Shown here one piece after another: positions 6,945-14,565 of a stretch of 37,521 bases of DNA. The first letter of the stretch is position 1. Each line of letters starts with the position of its first letter. Position numbers and translations under genes: made by a program. Source of the DNA: Oscillospiraceae bacterium (GTDB lineage: Bacteria > Bacillota > Clostridia > Oscillospirales > JAAYXM01); NCBI GenBank assembly GCA_017421025.1, contig JAFQME010000011.1:1-37521 (forward strand), in the 5' to 3' direction. The notes beneath the pieces are model-generated. The model made no database searches, was not told the DNA's origin, and saw nothing but the letters and a program-made list of their open reading frames with translations.

Positions 6945-8222
6945 TTATGCCGCAAGCAGTTTATTCACTGCTGCCAAGCGAACACACAGACACAGCATTT
7001 TCATTGCTGCTTCCAGTTCGGAAACGGTCGGAAGTGTGGGAGCGATACGCAGATTGGAATCCTTCGGGTCGTTGCCATACGGATACGTTGCGCCCGCCTT
7101 TGTCATAACCACATTTGCATCCTTGAGTAACGCATGAACGGTTTTTGCACAACCCGGCATTACATCCAAGCTGACAAAATACCCGCCGTTGGGACGTACC
7201 CAAGAGGCAATTCCGAGACCGGAAAGTTCTTTTTCAAGAGTATCACAGACAATGTCAAATTTCGGAGCAAGGAGTTCCGCCTGTTTTTTCATATGAGCAC
7301 GAACACCTTCTGCATCTTTGAAATAACGAACATGACGCATCTGATTGATTTTGTCCGGACCGATGGTCTGGAATGTGATGACCTTTTTAATTGCTTCGAT
7401 ATTCTCTTCACTTGCCGCCATCACCGCAACACCGGCACCCGGGAAGGACACCTTGGAAGTGGAAGCAAATTCATAGACTAAATTGGGGTTTCCTGCTGCT
7501 TTGCAAGCAGACAGAATTTCTTTGAGAGTATCCGGTGTATCGGTCAAATCATGGACACAGTATGCATTGTCCCAGAAAACACGGAAGTCCTTTGCTGCAG
7601 GCTTGAGCGCTGCAAAACGGTCAACCACCGCATCCGAATAGGTAATCCCCTGCGGATTGGAGTATTTCGGAACACACCAAATGCCCTTAATGGAAGCATC
7701 GGAAGAAACCAAGGCTTCCACCGCATCCATGTCCGGACCGTCTTCTTTCATATCAACCGGGATCATTTTGATGCCGAACACTTCGCAAACCGCAAAGTGG
7801 CGGTCATATCCGGGGCTCGGACACAAAAACTTGATTTCGCCTTGCTGACTCCACGGTTTTTCGCCCAAGACACCAAACAACATGGCACGTGCAATGGTGT
7901 CAAACATCATATTCAAACTGGAATTCCCGCCCACAATCACTTCAGATGCAGAAACACCCAAAAGTTCTGCAAAGAGTTCTTTCATGGGAGCGATTCCATC
8001 AAGTCCGCCGTAGTTACGCAGGTCGGTTGCGCCGAGATAGGCTTCTTCCGAGGTGCCGACCGAGGTAAGCAGTCCCTCGCAAAGATCCAACTGATCCGAA
8101 CCGGGTTTTCCTCGGGACATATCTAATTTTAAGCCGAGCGCACACTGTTTTGCGTATTCCGCTTCGAGCTCTGCTTTCAGCGCAAGCAACTCGTTTCGAC
8201 CCAATTTTGCATATTCTGTCAT
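6945..8222 (-). CDS. PLP-dependent aspartate aminotransferase, subgroup Ic type
   Basis: A 425-residue fold-type I aminotransferase. The Schiff-base lysine is K257 in STSKVSFPGAG. A PLP-phosphate contact region lies around GGNSSLNMM (98-106), and the FWDNAYCVHDL stretch (about 216-226) carries the Asp and Tyr that contact the cofactor ring. The overall sequence (LDMSRGKPGSDQLDL near residue 33, CPSPGYDRHF near 134) is that of the group described as subgroup Ic aspartate aminotransferases. It probably interconverts aspartate and oxaloacetate with glutamate and 2-oxoglutarate. The ATG at 8222 follows GGGAGG. purB follows after 29 nt. The precise amino-acid specificity is inferred. Confidence 0.88.
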   Translation of the reverse strand: MTEYAKLGRNELLALKAELEAEYAKQCALGLKLDMSRGKPGSDQLDLCEGLLTSVGTSEEAYLGATDLRNYGGLDGIAPMKELFAELLGVSASEVIVGGNSSLNMMFDTIARAMLFGVLGEKPWSQQGEIKFLCPSPGYDRHFAVCEVFGIKMIPVDMKEDGPDMDAVEALVSSDASIKGIWCVPKYSNPQGITYSDAVVDRFAALKPAAKDFRVFWDNAYCVHDLTDTPDTLKEILSACKAAGNPNLVYEFASTSKVSFPGAGVAVMAASEENIEAIKKVITFQTIGPDKINQMRHVRYFKDAEGVRAHMKKQAELLAPKFDIVCDTLEKELSGLGIASWVRPNGGYFVSLDVMPGCAKTVHALLKDANVVMTKAGATYPYGNDPKDSNLRIAPTLPTVSELEAAMKMLCLCVRLAAVNKLLAA

Positions 8223-8314
8223 ACTGTTTCCTCCCGAATTATGTTTTGGATTGCATCGTTTTACACAATAAATCTATTAAACCATATTTTCTAAAAAAAG
8301 TCTATATTTTTCCA

Positions 8315-8351
8315 AGAAAAAACCGCCGTACTTGGCATACTTGGTACGGCG
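8315..8351 (-). terminator. terminator after the phosphate two-component operon
   Basis: An 8-bp stem, CGCCGTAC (8324-8331) and GTACGGCG (8344-8351), has a 12-nt loop. On the minus strand it is followed by a T-run (8322-8317). It lies 8 nt after the histidine kinase stop. Confidence 0.8.
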
Positions 8352-8358
8352 ATTTCTT

Positions 8359-9267
8359 TTATCCTCTTTTGATACTGGGAAAAAGTACCCGGATGGTCGT
8401 CCCGACACACGCTTCGCTTCGAAGGTGAATTTGCGCCTTATGCTGTTCAGCGATGTGTTTGACGATGGCAAGTCCCAATCCGGTACCGCCGGTTTCACGG
8501 CTTCGGCTCTTATCCACACGGTAAAACCGTTCGAAAATCCGACTTTGGTGTTCGGGTGCAATTCCAATTCCGGTATCCTGAACTTCAAGCCAAACATGGT
8601 TTTTCACAGAACCTGTACGCACTATGACCGAGCCATTCGGTGTATTATAACGAATGGCATTGTCACATAGATTATAGATGAGTTCTTCCAGCAAATTTCT
8701 GCTCCCCTGAACAACAATATCTTCGCCCTCGACCACAAGGGAAACTCCACGCCGCTCTGCCGGGAATGTCAAGAGTTCCACCGTATCCTGTGCCAATTCT
8801 TTCAACTCAACGGCTTCGGTTTCAAGGGAAGCGTTTGGCTCGTCGAGTTCAGAGAGCTGAATGATATCACCGATGAGCGAAATCATTCGCCCTGCCTCAG
8901 CATGGATTTTCCCCGCAAACGCTTTGATATCCTCTTCACGTGCCATTCCGTTTTCAATCATTTCCGCATAGCCGGAAATGGATGTAAGCGGAGTTTTGAG
9001 TTCATGTGATACGTTTGCAGTAAAATCTTTCCGCATTTGCTGGTTATCGCTTGTCTCCTCAACTTCCTGTGGTATGTTTTTGTTCACACAGACTGTAACG
9101 CACCACGCAAGGAGAACAATTGCAACAAAAGTGACAAGGATCGCTGCAGAAAGCGACCAAAAAACAGTGATGCCGTAAAAGATTGCACAGCTCAAAACAA
9201 GCGACAAGAAGATTCCTCCAAAGAGTTTTGCAGTCTGCTTTTCTTTCACGACATCCACCTCATTCAT
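8359..9267 (-). CDS. phoR: sensor histidine kinase, PhoR-like
   Basis: A 302-residue membrane kinase. Two close membrane helices (about 15-35 and 40-60) leave almost no extracytoplasmic domain and no PAS domain. The H-box FTANVSHELKTPL has the phosphoacceptor His at residue 88. The N-box NLCDNAIRYN and the ATP-lid motifs (DTGIGI, GTGLGLAIVKH) are intact. The ATG at 9267 overlaps the regulator stop as ATGA; a GTG 18 nt further in has a better GAGG spacing and is an alternative start. Position behind a Na/phosphate transporter and a PhoP-type regulator suggests phosphate sensing, presumably through a partner since the sensor domain is minimal. The gene symbol is by analogy. Confidence 0.85.
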   Translation of the reverse strand: MNEVDVVKEKQTAKLFGGIFLSLVLSCAIFYGITVFWSLSAAILVTFVAIVLLAWCVTVCVNKNIPQEVEETSDNQQMRKDFTANVSHELKTPLTSISGYAEMIENGMAREEDIKAFAGKIHAEAGRMISLIGDIIQLSELDEPNASLETEAVELKELAQDTVELLTFPAERRGVSLVVEGEDIVVQGSRNLLEELIYNLCDNAIRYNTPNGSVIVRTGSVKNHVWLEVQDTGIGIAPEHQSRIFERFYRVDKSRSRETGGTGLGLAIVKHIAEQHKAQIHLRSEACVGTTIRVLFPSIKRG

Positions 9268-9929
9268 TCTTCAATTTTATAGCCCACATTCCGGACTGTC
9301 TTGATACACTTGCCCCAGTACCCGAGTTTTTGGCGCAGAGTTTTGATGTGCATATCCACAGTTCGACTCTCACCCTCGTAATTTGTCCCCCACACACGAT
9401 CCATGATCTTATCACGTGAGAGCACGATTCGTTGATTGAGCAGGAAACATTTGAGCAATTCGTATTCTTTATAAGTGAGTTCGCATGGGATTTCATCCAC
9501 ATAAACCGTATGACGTTCATCATCCATCCGGATTTTTTCAAAGCTCAGCTGGGTTGCCGGTTCTGACTGCACACGTCGCAGAACCGCTTTGACACGGGAG
9601 ATGAGTTCCATGATTCCAAACGGTTTGGTCAAATAATCATCCGCACCCAAATCCAGTGCTCTTACTGTGTCAAGTTCGGTCACTTTTGCGGTCACCATAA
9701 TAACCGGGATATGTCGGGTACGCTCACTGGAACGCAACCGTTTCAGAATTGCAAGCCCGTCTTCCCCCGGAAGCATGATATCAAGGATCACAAGTTTTGG
9801 CAAAGCTTCTTCACATGCAGAAAAGAAGCTGACAGCCTCGCCAAACTCACGAATGGAATATCCGCTGTTTTTCAGCGCATAGCTTTCCATTTGACGGATA
9901 TTTTCATCGTCTTCCACAAGGTAAATCAT
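9264..9929 (-). CDS. phoP: OmpR/PhoB-family response regulator, PhoP-like
   Basis: A 221-residue regulator. The receiver domain has acidic residues EDD at 6-8, the phosphoacceptor D50 in VILDIMLPGEDG, and the conserved Lys in YLTKPFG (about residue 101). A winged-helix DNA-binding domain follows (about 125-221) with the LTYKEYELLKCF and VDMHIKTLRQKLG signatures. The ATG at 9929 follows GGGGGAT. The gene is 15 nt downstream of the Na/phosphate transporter and overlaps the kinase by 4 nt. Its likely targets are the TTTACA repeats upstream of the transporter, which would make the operon autoregulated. Confidence 0.88.
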   Translation of the reverse strand: MIYLVEDDENIRQMESYALKNSGYSIREFGEAVSFFSACEEALPKLVILDIMLPGEDGLAILKRLRSSERTRHIPVIMVTAKVTELDTVRALDLGADDYLTKPFGIMELISRVKAVLRRVQSEPATQLSFEKIRMDDERHTVYVDEIPCELTYKEYELLKCFLLNQRIVLSRDKIMDRVWGTNYEGESRTVDMHIKTLRQKLGYWGKCIKTVRNVGYKIEE

Positions 9930-9944
9930 GCGGCATCCCCCGAC

Positions 9945-11690
9945 TTAAAGCGTGTATTTGAGTTTGTATTCTTCAAATTTCTTCGTGAACATCTGGTTAT
10001 CGGAACGCTTAACCTCGTTGAGGTATTCGTGTGTTTCAAAACTTCCGTGGGCGAGCTCAATGATGCAAACCGCAAGGTTGGAACAATGGTCTGCAATACG
10101 CTCGTAGTTGGTAACCAAATCTGAGAACACAAAGCCCATTTCGATGGTACATTCCCCTGCCTGCAAGCGGGTGATGTGATGGTTTTTGAGTTGAGCTTTC
10201 AGAAGATCGACAACCTGTTCAAGCGGCTCGACTTGGATTGCCACGGTAAGATCATCGGAGGTAAATGCGTCAATTGCAAGGGAAACAACTTCCTTGACTG
10301 CATCACGGACCACAAGGAGTTCTTTCTTTGCATCGCCTGAGAACTGGATTTCTTTCTCACGGATTTCTTCCGCAACCTGCTGAATGTTGATCGCATGGTC
10401 ACTGATTCGTTCCAAATCCCCGATACAGTGCAAAAGTCGCGAGACTTCTTTGGTATCCTCAGCAGTCAAATCACGTCCGCTGATTTTGACCAAATAAGTG
10501 CCGATTTTATCCTCATACATATCCACTTCGGATTCCACACGAAGGACTTCTTCTACCATTTCGTTGTTGTAATCATCCAAAAGTGTGATTGCATCCAGCA
10601 AATTCTTGCGTGCAAGCTCTGCCATTTGATTGGTCAAACTACGGCACTGCTCAATTGCAAAGGACGGAGTGCTGAGGAATCGTTCGTCAAGCTGACGGAA
10701 ACGATCGTCCTCTTCATCGTCACGAACGGTAAGATAAGCAAGTTTTTCCACAAACTTGGTAAACGGAAGCCAAGCAAAAGCGGCAACCACATTGTAAATC
10801 GAATGGAAGACTGCAATACTGACCGGAGAAGCCATGGTATCAACAAATGCAAAGTTAAAGATACCATCTACGACATAGAACAGAATCAGGAACAAAATTG
10901 CACTGATTGCACTGGAGTAGAGGTGGATGAGCGCTGCACGGCGCGCATTCTTGTTGGTACCGATAGAAGCAATCATTGCGGTAATACAAGTCCCCACGTT
11001 CTGGCCCATGATGATCGGAATTGCCGCTGCAAATGGGATTGTTCCACTGAGAGAAAGCACCTGCAAGATACCGACCGATGCAGAAGATGACTGGATGATC
11101 ATAGTGACCAAAAGGCCGCACAAGAATCCTAAAACAGGATCGGTAAAAGCAACCAAGATATTTTGGAAAGTCTCATTTTGTGCAAGTGGCTCTACCGCAA
11201 CCGACATCATTTCCATACCATACATCAAAACTGCAAAGCCGATCATTGTGATTGCGATATCACGCTTTTTGGGGTTTTTGCTTGCCATTGTGATGATGAC
11301 ACCAATGACAACAAAAATCGGAGCAAGAGCTTCCGGCTTAAAGAGCGAAAGCAGAAAACTATCGCCTTGGATTCCACTCAAGCTGAGAATCCAAGAGGTA
11401 ACAGTCGTGCCAATCTTCGCCCCCAGAATAACGCCAACCGATTGGCTGAGTTTCATAATCCCGGCATTGACCAAGCCAACCACCATAACGGTCGTAGCGG
11501 ATGAGGACTGAATGACTGCGGTGACCCCTGCGCCCAAAAGAAGACTTTTGAACTTATTGGAGGTCAAACGCTCCATGATTTGGGTAAGTTTACGGCCGGA
11601 TTGTTTTTCCAGTGCTTTCCCCATCACGTCCATACCATAAAGGAAGAGCGCAAGGCCGCCAAACAAGTTTAAGAGTGAGAAAAAATCCAT
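9945..11690 (-). CDS. Na+/phosphate cotransporter with C-terminal PhoU-like domain
   Basis: A 581-residue NptA/YjbB-type protein. The first two thirds contain the duplicated Na/Pi cotransporter unit, each with a QSSSA motif (VIQSSSATTVMVVGLV near residue 65 and IIQSSSASVGI further on) that marks the ion and phosphate path. The C-terminal third (about 360-570) is a helical PhoU-like domain with a DLERISDHAINI and a YERIADHCSNL motif. The ATG at 11690 follows AAAGGAG; an upstream in-frame start at 11723 runs through that site. It heads the transporter-regulator-kinase operon and is preceded by repeated Pho-box-like hexamers. It likely imports phosphate using sodium, or exports it as some homologues do. 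Confidence 0.92.
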   Translation of the reverse strand: MDFFSLLNLFGGLALFLYGMDVMGKALEKQSGRKLTQIMERLTSNKFKSLLLGAGVTAVIQSSSATTVMVVGLVNAGIMKLSQSVGVILGAKIGTTVTSWILSLSGIQGDSFLLSLFKPEALAPIFVVIGVIITMASKNPKKRDIAITMIGFAVLMYGMEMMSVAVEPLAQNETFQNILVAFTDPVLGFLCGLLVTMIIQSSSASVGILQVLSLSGTIPFAAAIPIIMGQNVGTCITAMIASIGTNKNARRAALIHLYSSAISAILFLILFYVVDGIFNFAFVDTMASPVSIAVFHSIYNVVAAFAWLPFTKFVEKLAYLTVRDDEEDDRFRQLDERFLSTPSFAIEQCRSLTNQMAELARKNLLDAITLLDDYNNEMVEEVLRVESEVDMYEDKIGTYLVKISGRDLTAEDTKEVSRLLHCIGDLERISDHAINIQQVAEEIREKEIQFSGDAKKELLVVRDAVKEVVSLAIDAFTSDDLTVAIQVEPLEQVVDLLKAQLKNHHITRLQAGECTIEMGFVFSDLVTNYERIADHCSNLAVCIIELAHGSFETHEYLNEVKRSDNQMFTKKFEEYKLKYTL

Positions 11691-11738
11691 GTTTTCTCCT
11701 TTCCCTGCACCAAGCAGATACAAAATACATATTTTCCA

Positions 11739-11801
11739 TACATACCATTCTAGAGCGGTTATGTAAAATTCTCCCTTAGAACTTTGTAAAAACTATGTAA
11801 A
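11739..11801 (-). promoter_or_regulatory. Pho-box-like TTTACA repeats and promoter of the phosphate operon
   Basis: On the minus strand, TTTACA occurs exactly at 11801-11796 and 11790-11785 (11-nt period, N5 spacing) and again at 11767-11762. That spacing matches the TT(A/C/T)ACA direct repeats bound by PhoP in Bacillus. The last copy can serve as -35, with a 17-nt spacer to TATGTA (11744-11739); TAGAAT (11752-11747) is an alternative -10. The first copy overlaps the last codons and stop of rnmV. Binding by the PhoP encoded downstream is inferred. Confidence 0.65.
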
Positions 11802-12386
11802 GTCACCAACAATTTTCAAGAATTCATCACGGGTGAACATCAGATTGACCGCTTCGAGCATGGCATTTGCGGTCATACCCGAGGGCAAGTCCAAAGCTTT
11901 CAAAACCGCCTCACGCTTTGCTGCGCTGTCAACTCCACCGGAGAGACCGAGTGCAAAGAATTCCGCTTTGGTAAATCCTGCACCACGTTCTACCGGTGCG
12001 GTTTCATCCAAAAAGGTTGCCCCGGCACGTTCCAATGCACAAAGAATCACAGAAGGCTCCATTCCCTCAACACCCAAAAGCCCTTGTTTCGACGCTTTCT
12101 CTTTCCGCTTTTCTTTCCCTTCCACTTGCGGAATATAAGCGTGTTTTACTTGATCTTTTGGCAAAATCCCACGCAAATGGTTTCGAATGAGGAAGCCAGC
12201 ACCGTCCGAATCTGTTAAAACAATCAAACCACGAACAGAAGCGATTTTTCGCAAAAGCGCACGTTTTTCTTGGTTTTTGAAAATTCCGAAGCCGGAAGTT
12301 TCAATTACTTGCGTGTCCACAATCTGTTTGAGTTTGTTGACATCGTAGCGGCCTTCTACCAAAATACTCTCTCGGATGCGTCTCAT
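11793..12386 (-). CDS. rnmV: ribonuclease M5
   Basis: This 197-residue protein starts with a Toprim domain: the acidic LVEGRYDVNKL at about residues 9-19 and LTDSDGAG (about 57-64) carry the metal-binding Glu and Asp residues. The C-terminal part resembles the rRNA-binding region of RNase M5, which trims 5S rRNA precursors in Gram-positive bacteria. The ATG at 12386 overlaps the holA stop by 4 nt (ATGA), so the pair is translationally coupled. Its 3' end overlaps the Pho-box-like repeats. rnmV commonly sits near ksgA; here it is tied to holA instead. No rRNA gene is in the window. Confidence 0.9.
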   Translation of the reverse strand: MRRIRESILVEGRYDVNKLKQIVDTQVIETSGFGIFKNQEKRALLRKIASVRGLIVLTDSDGAGFLIRNHLRGILPKDQVKHAYIPQVEGKEKRKEKASKQGLLGVEGMEPSVILCALERAGATFLDETAPVERGAGFTKAEFFALGLSGGVDSAAKREAVLKALDLPSGMTANAMLEAVNLMFTRDEFLKIVGDFT

Positions 12387-13393
12387 AAGCGTGCCCCGCT
12401 TTCTGCGAGACGGGCGATTAGTTCCCGAATCACATTGAAACCCTCGCCAAATTTGAGTTTTCGGTCTGCCTCTTCACACAGAAGCAGCGAATGTCGAAGC
12501 CATGTAACACTTGCGCCACGTGCCGACTGCAGGATTCCTTTTGCGATATAATCCGAATTCAGTTTCAGCACGGTCATCAATTCACGCACCGAGTCGTGTT
12601 GCTGTAAAACCAGCCCCGCTGCATATAACTGCCGCATCTGCTTTGCAATCAGCGCAGCAACCATGATGGGGCTTTCTTTCATCGCATCCAGTGTTTCGGT
12701 CATCTCAATGGATTTGGCGTAGTTTTTTGCGACGATTGCACGTGTGAGATCGAACACCACGGTTTCCAAGCACGGGGAAATCACAGAATCAATATCAGTT
12801 TTTAAGATCTCTGTGTTTTTTGCATAGGCAGAAATCTTTTCGATTTCCGGAATCAGTGCACCCATCAGGCTTCCGCACTGAAAAACCAAATACTCACAAA
12901 GTTCTGTGCTGATACTGTGTCCGTCAGTCGCAAAACGGCGTTTGATCCATGCGGTCAGTTCATTCTGCTTTGCGTGCTGAAACTCCACCACTTCCCCTAC
13001 TTTAGAGAAAAGAGTATAGAGTTTGACTCGTTTATCCGGTTTCCACTTTTCACCGAATGAGAAAACCAAAACACAAGTCTCCGGCAAATCACGAATCAAT
13101 GCGGTATATTTCTCACGGGTTGCTTCATTTGCCTTAAACGGGTCATAATCACGCACAAGCACAAGTTTCTTCTCCTGCATGACCGGGTAAGAATCCACCG
13201 CTTCTTGCAAGTCCTCAAACGCAACGTCACCGGAAAACTGAGAGAAATTAAATTCTTCCATTCCGCCGCTTAAAACCGCTTCTTTGAGTTGGGAAATCGA
13301 ATGCTCACGCAGATACCATTCTTCCCCGTAGAACAGATACAGACGGGCAAGATTTCCCTCTTTGATATTCTTTCTCAAAGTCTGCCAATCCAA
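12383..13393 (-). CDS. holA: DNA polymerase III subunit delta
   Basis: A 336-residue clamp-loader delta subunit, of normal length. The N-terminal part has LYLFYGEEWYLRE (about 15-27), the counterpart of the family's FYGEDxFL motif. The middle shows LVLVRDYDPF and FSFGEKWKPDKR, and the C-terminal helical domain includes ALIAKQMRQLY. It helps open the sliding clamp during replication, working with PolC, encoded 1.1 kb further on. A TTG at 13393 is chosen as start since it follows AGAGGTGA at good spacing; a GTG two codons upstream is inside that site. The promoter is at 13425-13453. Confidence 0.9.
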   Translation of the reverse strand: MDWQTLRKNIKEGNLARLYLFYGEEWYLREHSISQLKEAVLSGGMEEFNFSQFSGDVAFEDLQEAVDSYPVMQEKKLVLVRDYDPFKANEATREKYTALIRDLPETCVLVFSFGEKWKPDKRVKLYTLFSKVGEVVEFQHAKQNELTAWIKRRFATDGHSISTELCEYLVFQCGSLMGALIPEIEKISAYAKNTEILKTDIDSVISPCLETVVFDLTRAIVAKNYAKSIEMTETLDAMKESPIMVAALIAKQMRQLYAAGLVLQQHDSVRELMTVLKLNSDYIAKGILQSARGASVTWLRHSLLLCEEADRKLKFGEGFNVIRELIARLAESGARL

Positions 13394-13424
13394 TCCGCTC
13401 ACCTCTGAAACAAAACTTGGTATT

Positions 13425-13453
13425 ATTGTAACACAAAAAAACACACCCTGCAA
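13425..13453 (-). promoter_or_regulatory. holA promoter with its -35 inside the fba terminator
   Basis: On the minus strand, -35 TTGCAG (13453-13448) lies in the descending arm of the fba terminator hairpin. The T-run forms part of the 17-nt spacer, and -10 is TACAAT (13430-13425). The start codon follows 31 nt later. Confidence 0.6.
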
Positions 13454-13472
13454 TCCAAGATTGCAGGGTGTG
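13433..13472 (-). terminator. rho-independent terminator of fba
   Basis: A 14-bp perfect stem (13442-13455 with 13459-13472) has a 3-nt loop and seven T residues on the minus strand (13441-13435). It begins 14 nt after the fba stop. Confidence 0.92.
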
Positions 13473-13486
13473 AATAAATTTTCCGA

Positions 13487-14416
13487 TTAGATCTTGTCGT
13501 TACTGCCAAGAACGTTGACGATCTTGTGCTTAACAAGTTCCTTGATGTTTGCGCGTGCCGGAGCCAGGTACTGGCGCGGATCGAAGTGATCCGGATGCTG
13601 AGCAAAGTACTCACGGACGGTACCGGTCATTGCAAGACGCAGGTCGGAGTCGATGTTGATCTTACAGACAGCCATGGAAGCAGCCTTGCGGAGCATATCT
13701 TCCGGAACGCCCTGTGCACCCGGCATGTTACCGCCGTTTGCATTGATCATGTCGACATACTTCGGAATGACCGAAGATGCGCCGTGGAGAACGATCGGGA
13801 AGTTCGGCAGACGCTTGGAGATTTCTTCCAGGATGTCGAAACGCAGGCGCGGCTCACCTTTGAACTTGAATGCGCCGTGGCTGGTGCCGATTGCGATTGC
13901 GAGAGAGTCAACACCGGTACGTGCAACAAATTCCTCAACCTCAGCCGGGTTGGTGAACTGTGCATCTTCTGCGCTGACATTGACATCATCTTCGATGCCT
14001 GCGAGTTTACCAAGTTCGCCTTCAACGACAACACCGTGTGCGTGTGCATAGTCAACCACCTGCTTGGTGAGTGCGATGTTATCTTCGAAAGAGTGCTTGG
14101 AACCGTCGATCATGACAGAAGTAAAGCCGCCGTCGACGCAGGACTTACAAATCTCAAAGGAATCACCGTGGTCAAGATGGACGCAGATCGGAAGATCAGT
14201 GTCTTCAATTGCTGCCTCGATGAGCTTCATCAGGTAAACATGCTTTGCGTACTTTCTTGCGCCAGCGGAAACCTGAAGAATCAGCGGGGAGTTGACTTCC
14301 TTTGCTGCTTCAGTGATACCCTGAACGATTTCCATGTTGTTGACATTGAAAGCGCCGATTGCGTAGCCGCCTTCATATGCCTTGCGGAACATTTCTGTGG
14401 ATGTTACGAGTGCCAT
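13487..14416 (-). CDS. fba: class II fructose-1,6-bisphosphate aldolase
   Basis: This 309-residue protein is a zinc-dependent aldolase of glycolysis and gluconeogenesis, splitting fructose-1,6-bisphosphate into DHAP and glyceraldehyde-3-phosphate. Signature CVHLDHG is at about 78-84, with catalytic D82 and zinc ligand H83. Further metal and phosphate-binding parts are VEGELGKLAG (about 131), GTSHGAFKF (about 178) and LHGASSV (about 209). The length and the YLAPARANIKELVKHKI ending match the short class IIA/Gram-positive form. It is monocistronic, with its own promoter (14450-14478) and strong terminator. Codon choice is notably regular, as expected of a highly expressed gene. Confidence 0.96.
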   Translation of the reverse strand: MALVTSTEMFRKAYEGGYAIGAFNVNNMEIVQGITEAAKEVNSPLILQVSAGARKYAKHVYLMKLIEAAIEDTDLPICVHLDHGDSFEICKSCVDGGFTSVMIDGSKHSFEDNIALTKQVVDYAHAHGVVVEGELGKLAGIEDDVNVSAEDAQFTNPAEVEEFVARTGVDSLAIAIGTSHGAFKFKGEPRLRFDILEEISKRLPNFPIVLHGASSVIPKYVDMINANGGNMPGAQGVPEDMLRKAASMAVCKINIDSDLRLAMTGTVREYFAQHPDHFDPRQYLAPARANIKELVKHKIVNVLGSNDKI

Positions 14417-14449
14417 AAAAACATCTCCTACTTTCTTAATTTTGTTTGT

Positions 14450-14478
14450 ATTGTATCAATCTTGCCGAAAAAAATCAA
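14450..14478 (-). promoter_or_regulatory. sigma-A promoter of fba
   Basis: On the minus strand, -35 TTGATT (14478-14473), a 17-nt spacer and -10 TACAAT (14455-14450) lie 33 nt upstream of the fba ATG. Confidence 0.75.
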
Positions 14479-14488
14479 GAGGTATTGC

Positions 14489-14520
14489 AAAAAAACTGCC
14501 ACTGAAACCTATTTTCGGCA
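14489..14520 (-). terminator. possible terminator after polC
   Basis: A bulged hairpin, TGCC-GAAA paired with TTTC-(3-nt bulge)-GGCA, is followed by a run of seven T on the minus strand. It lies 46 nt after the polC stop and just upstream of the fba promoter. The stem is weak, so the call is tentative. Confidence 0.45.
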
Positions 14521-14565
14521 AAAATTACGGAAATTATCCCCTGCGCCGAGTGATTTTACAACAGA

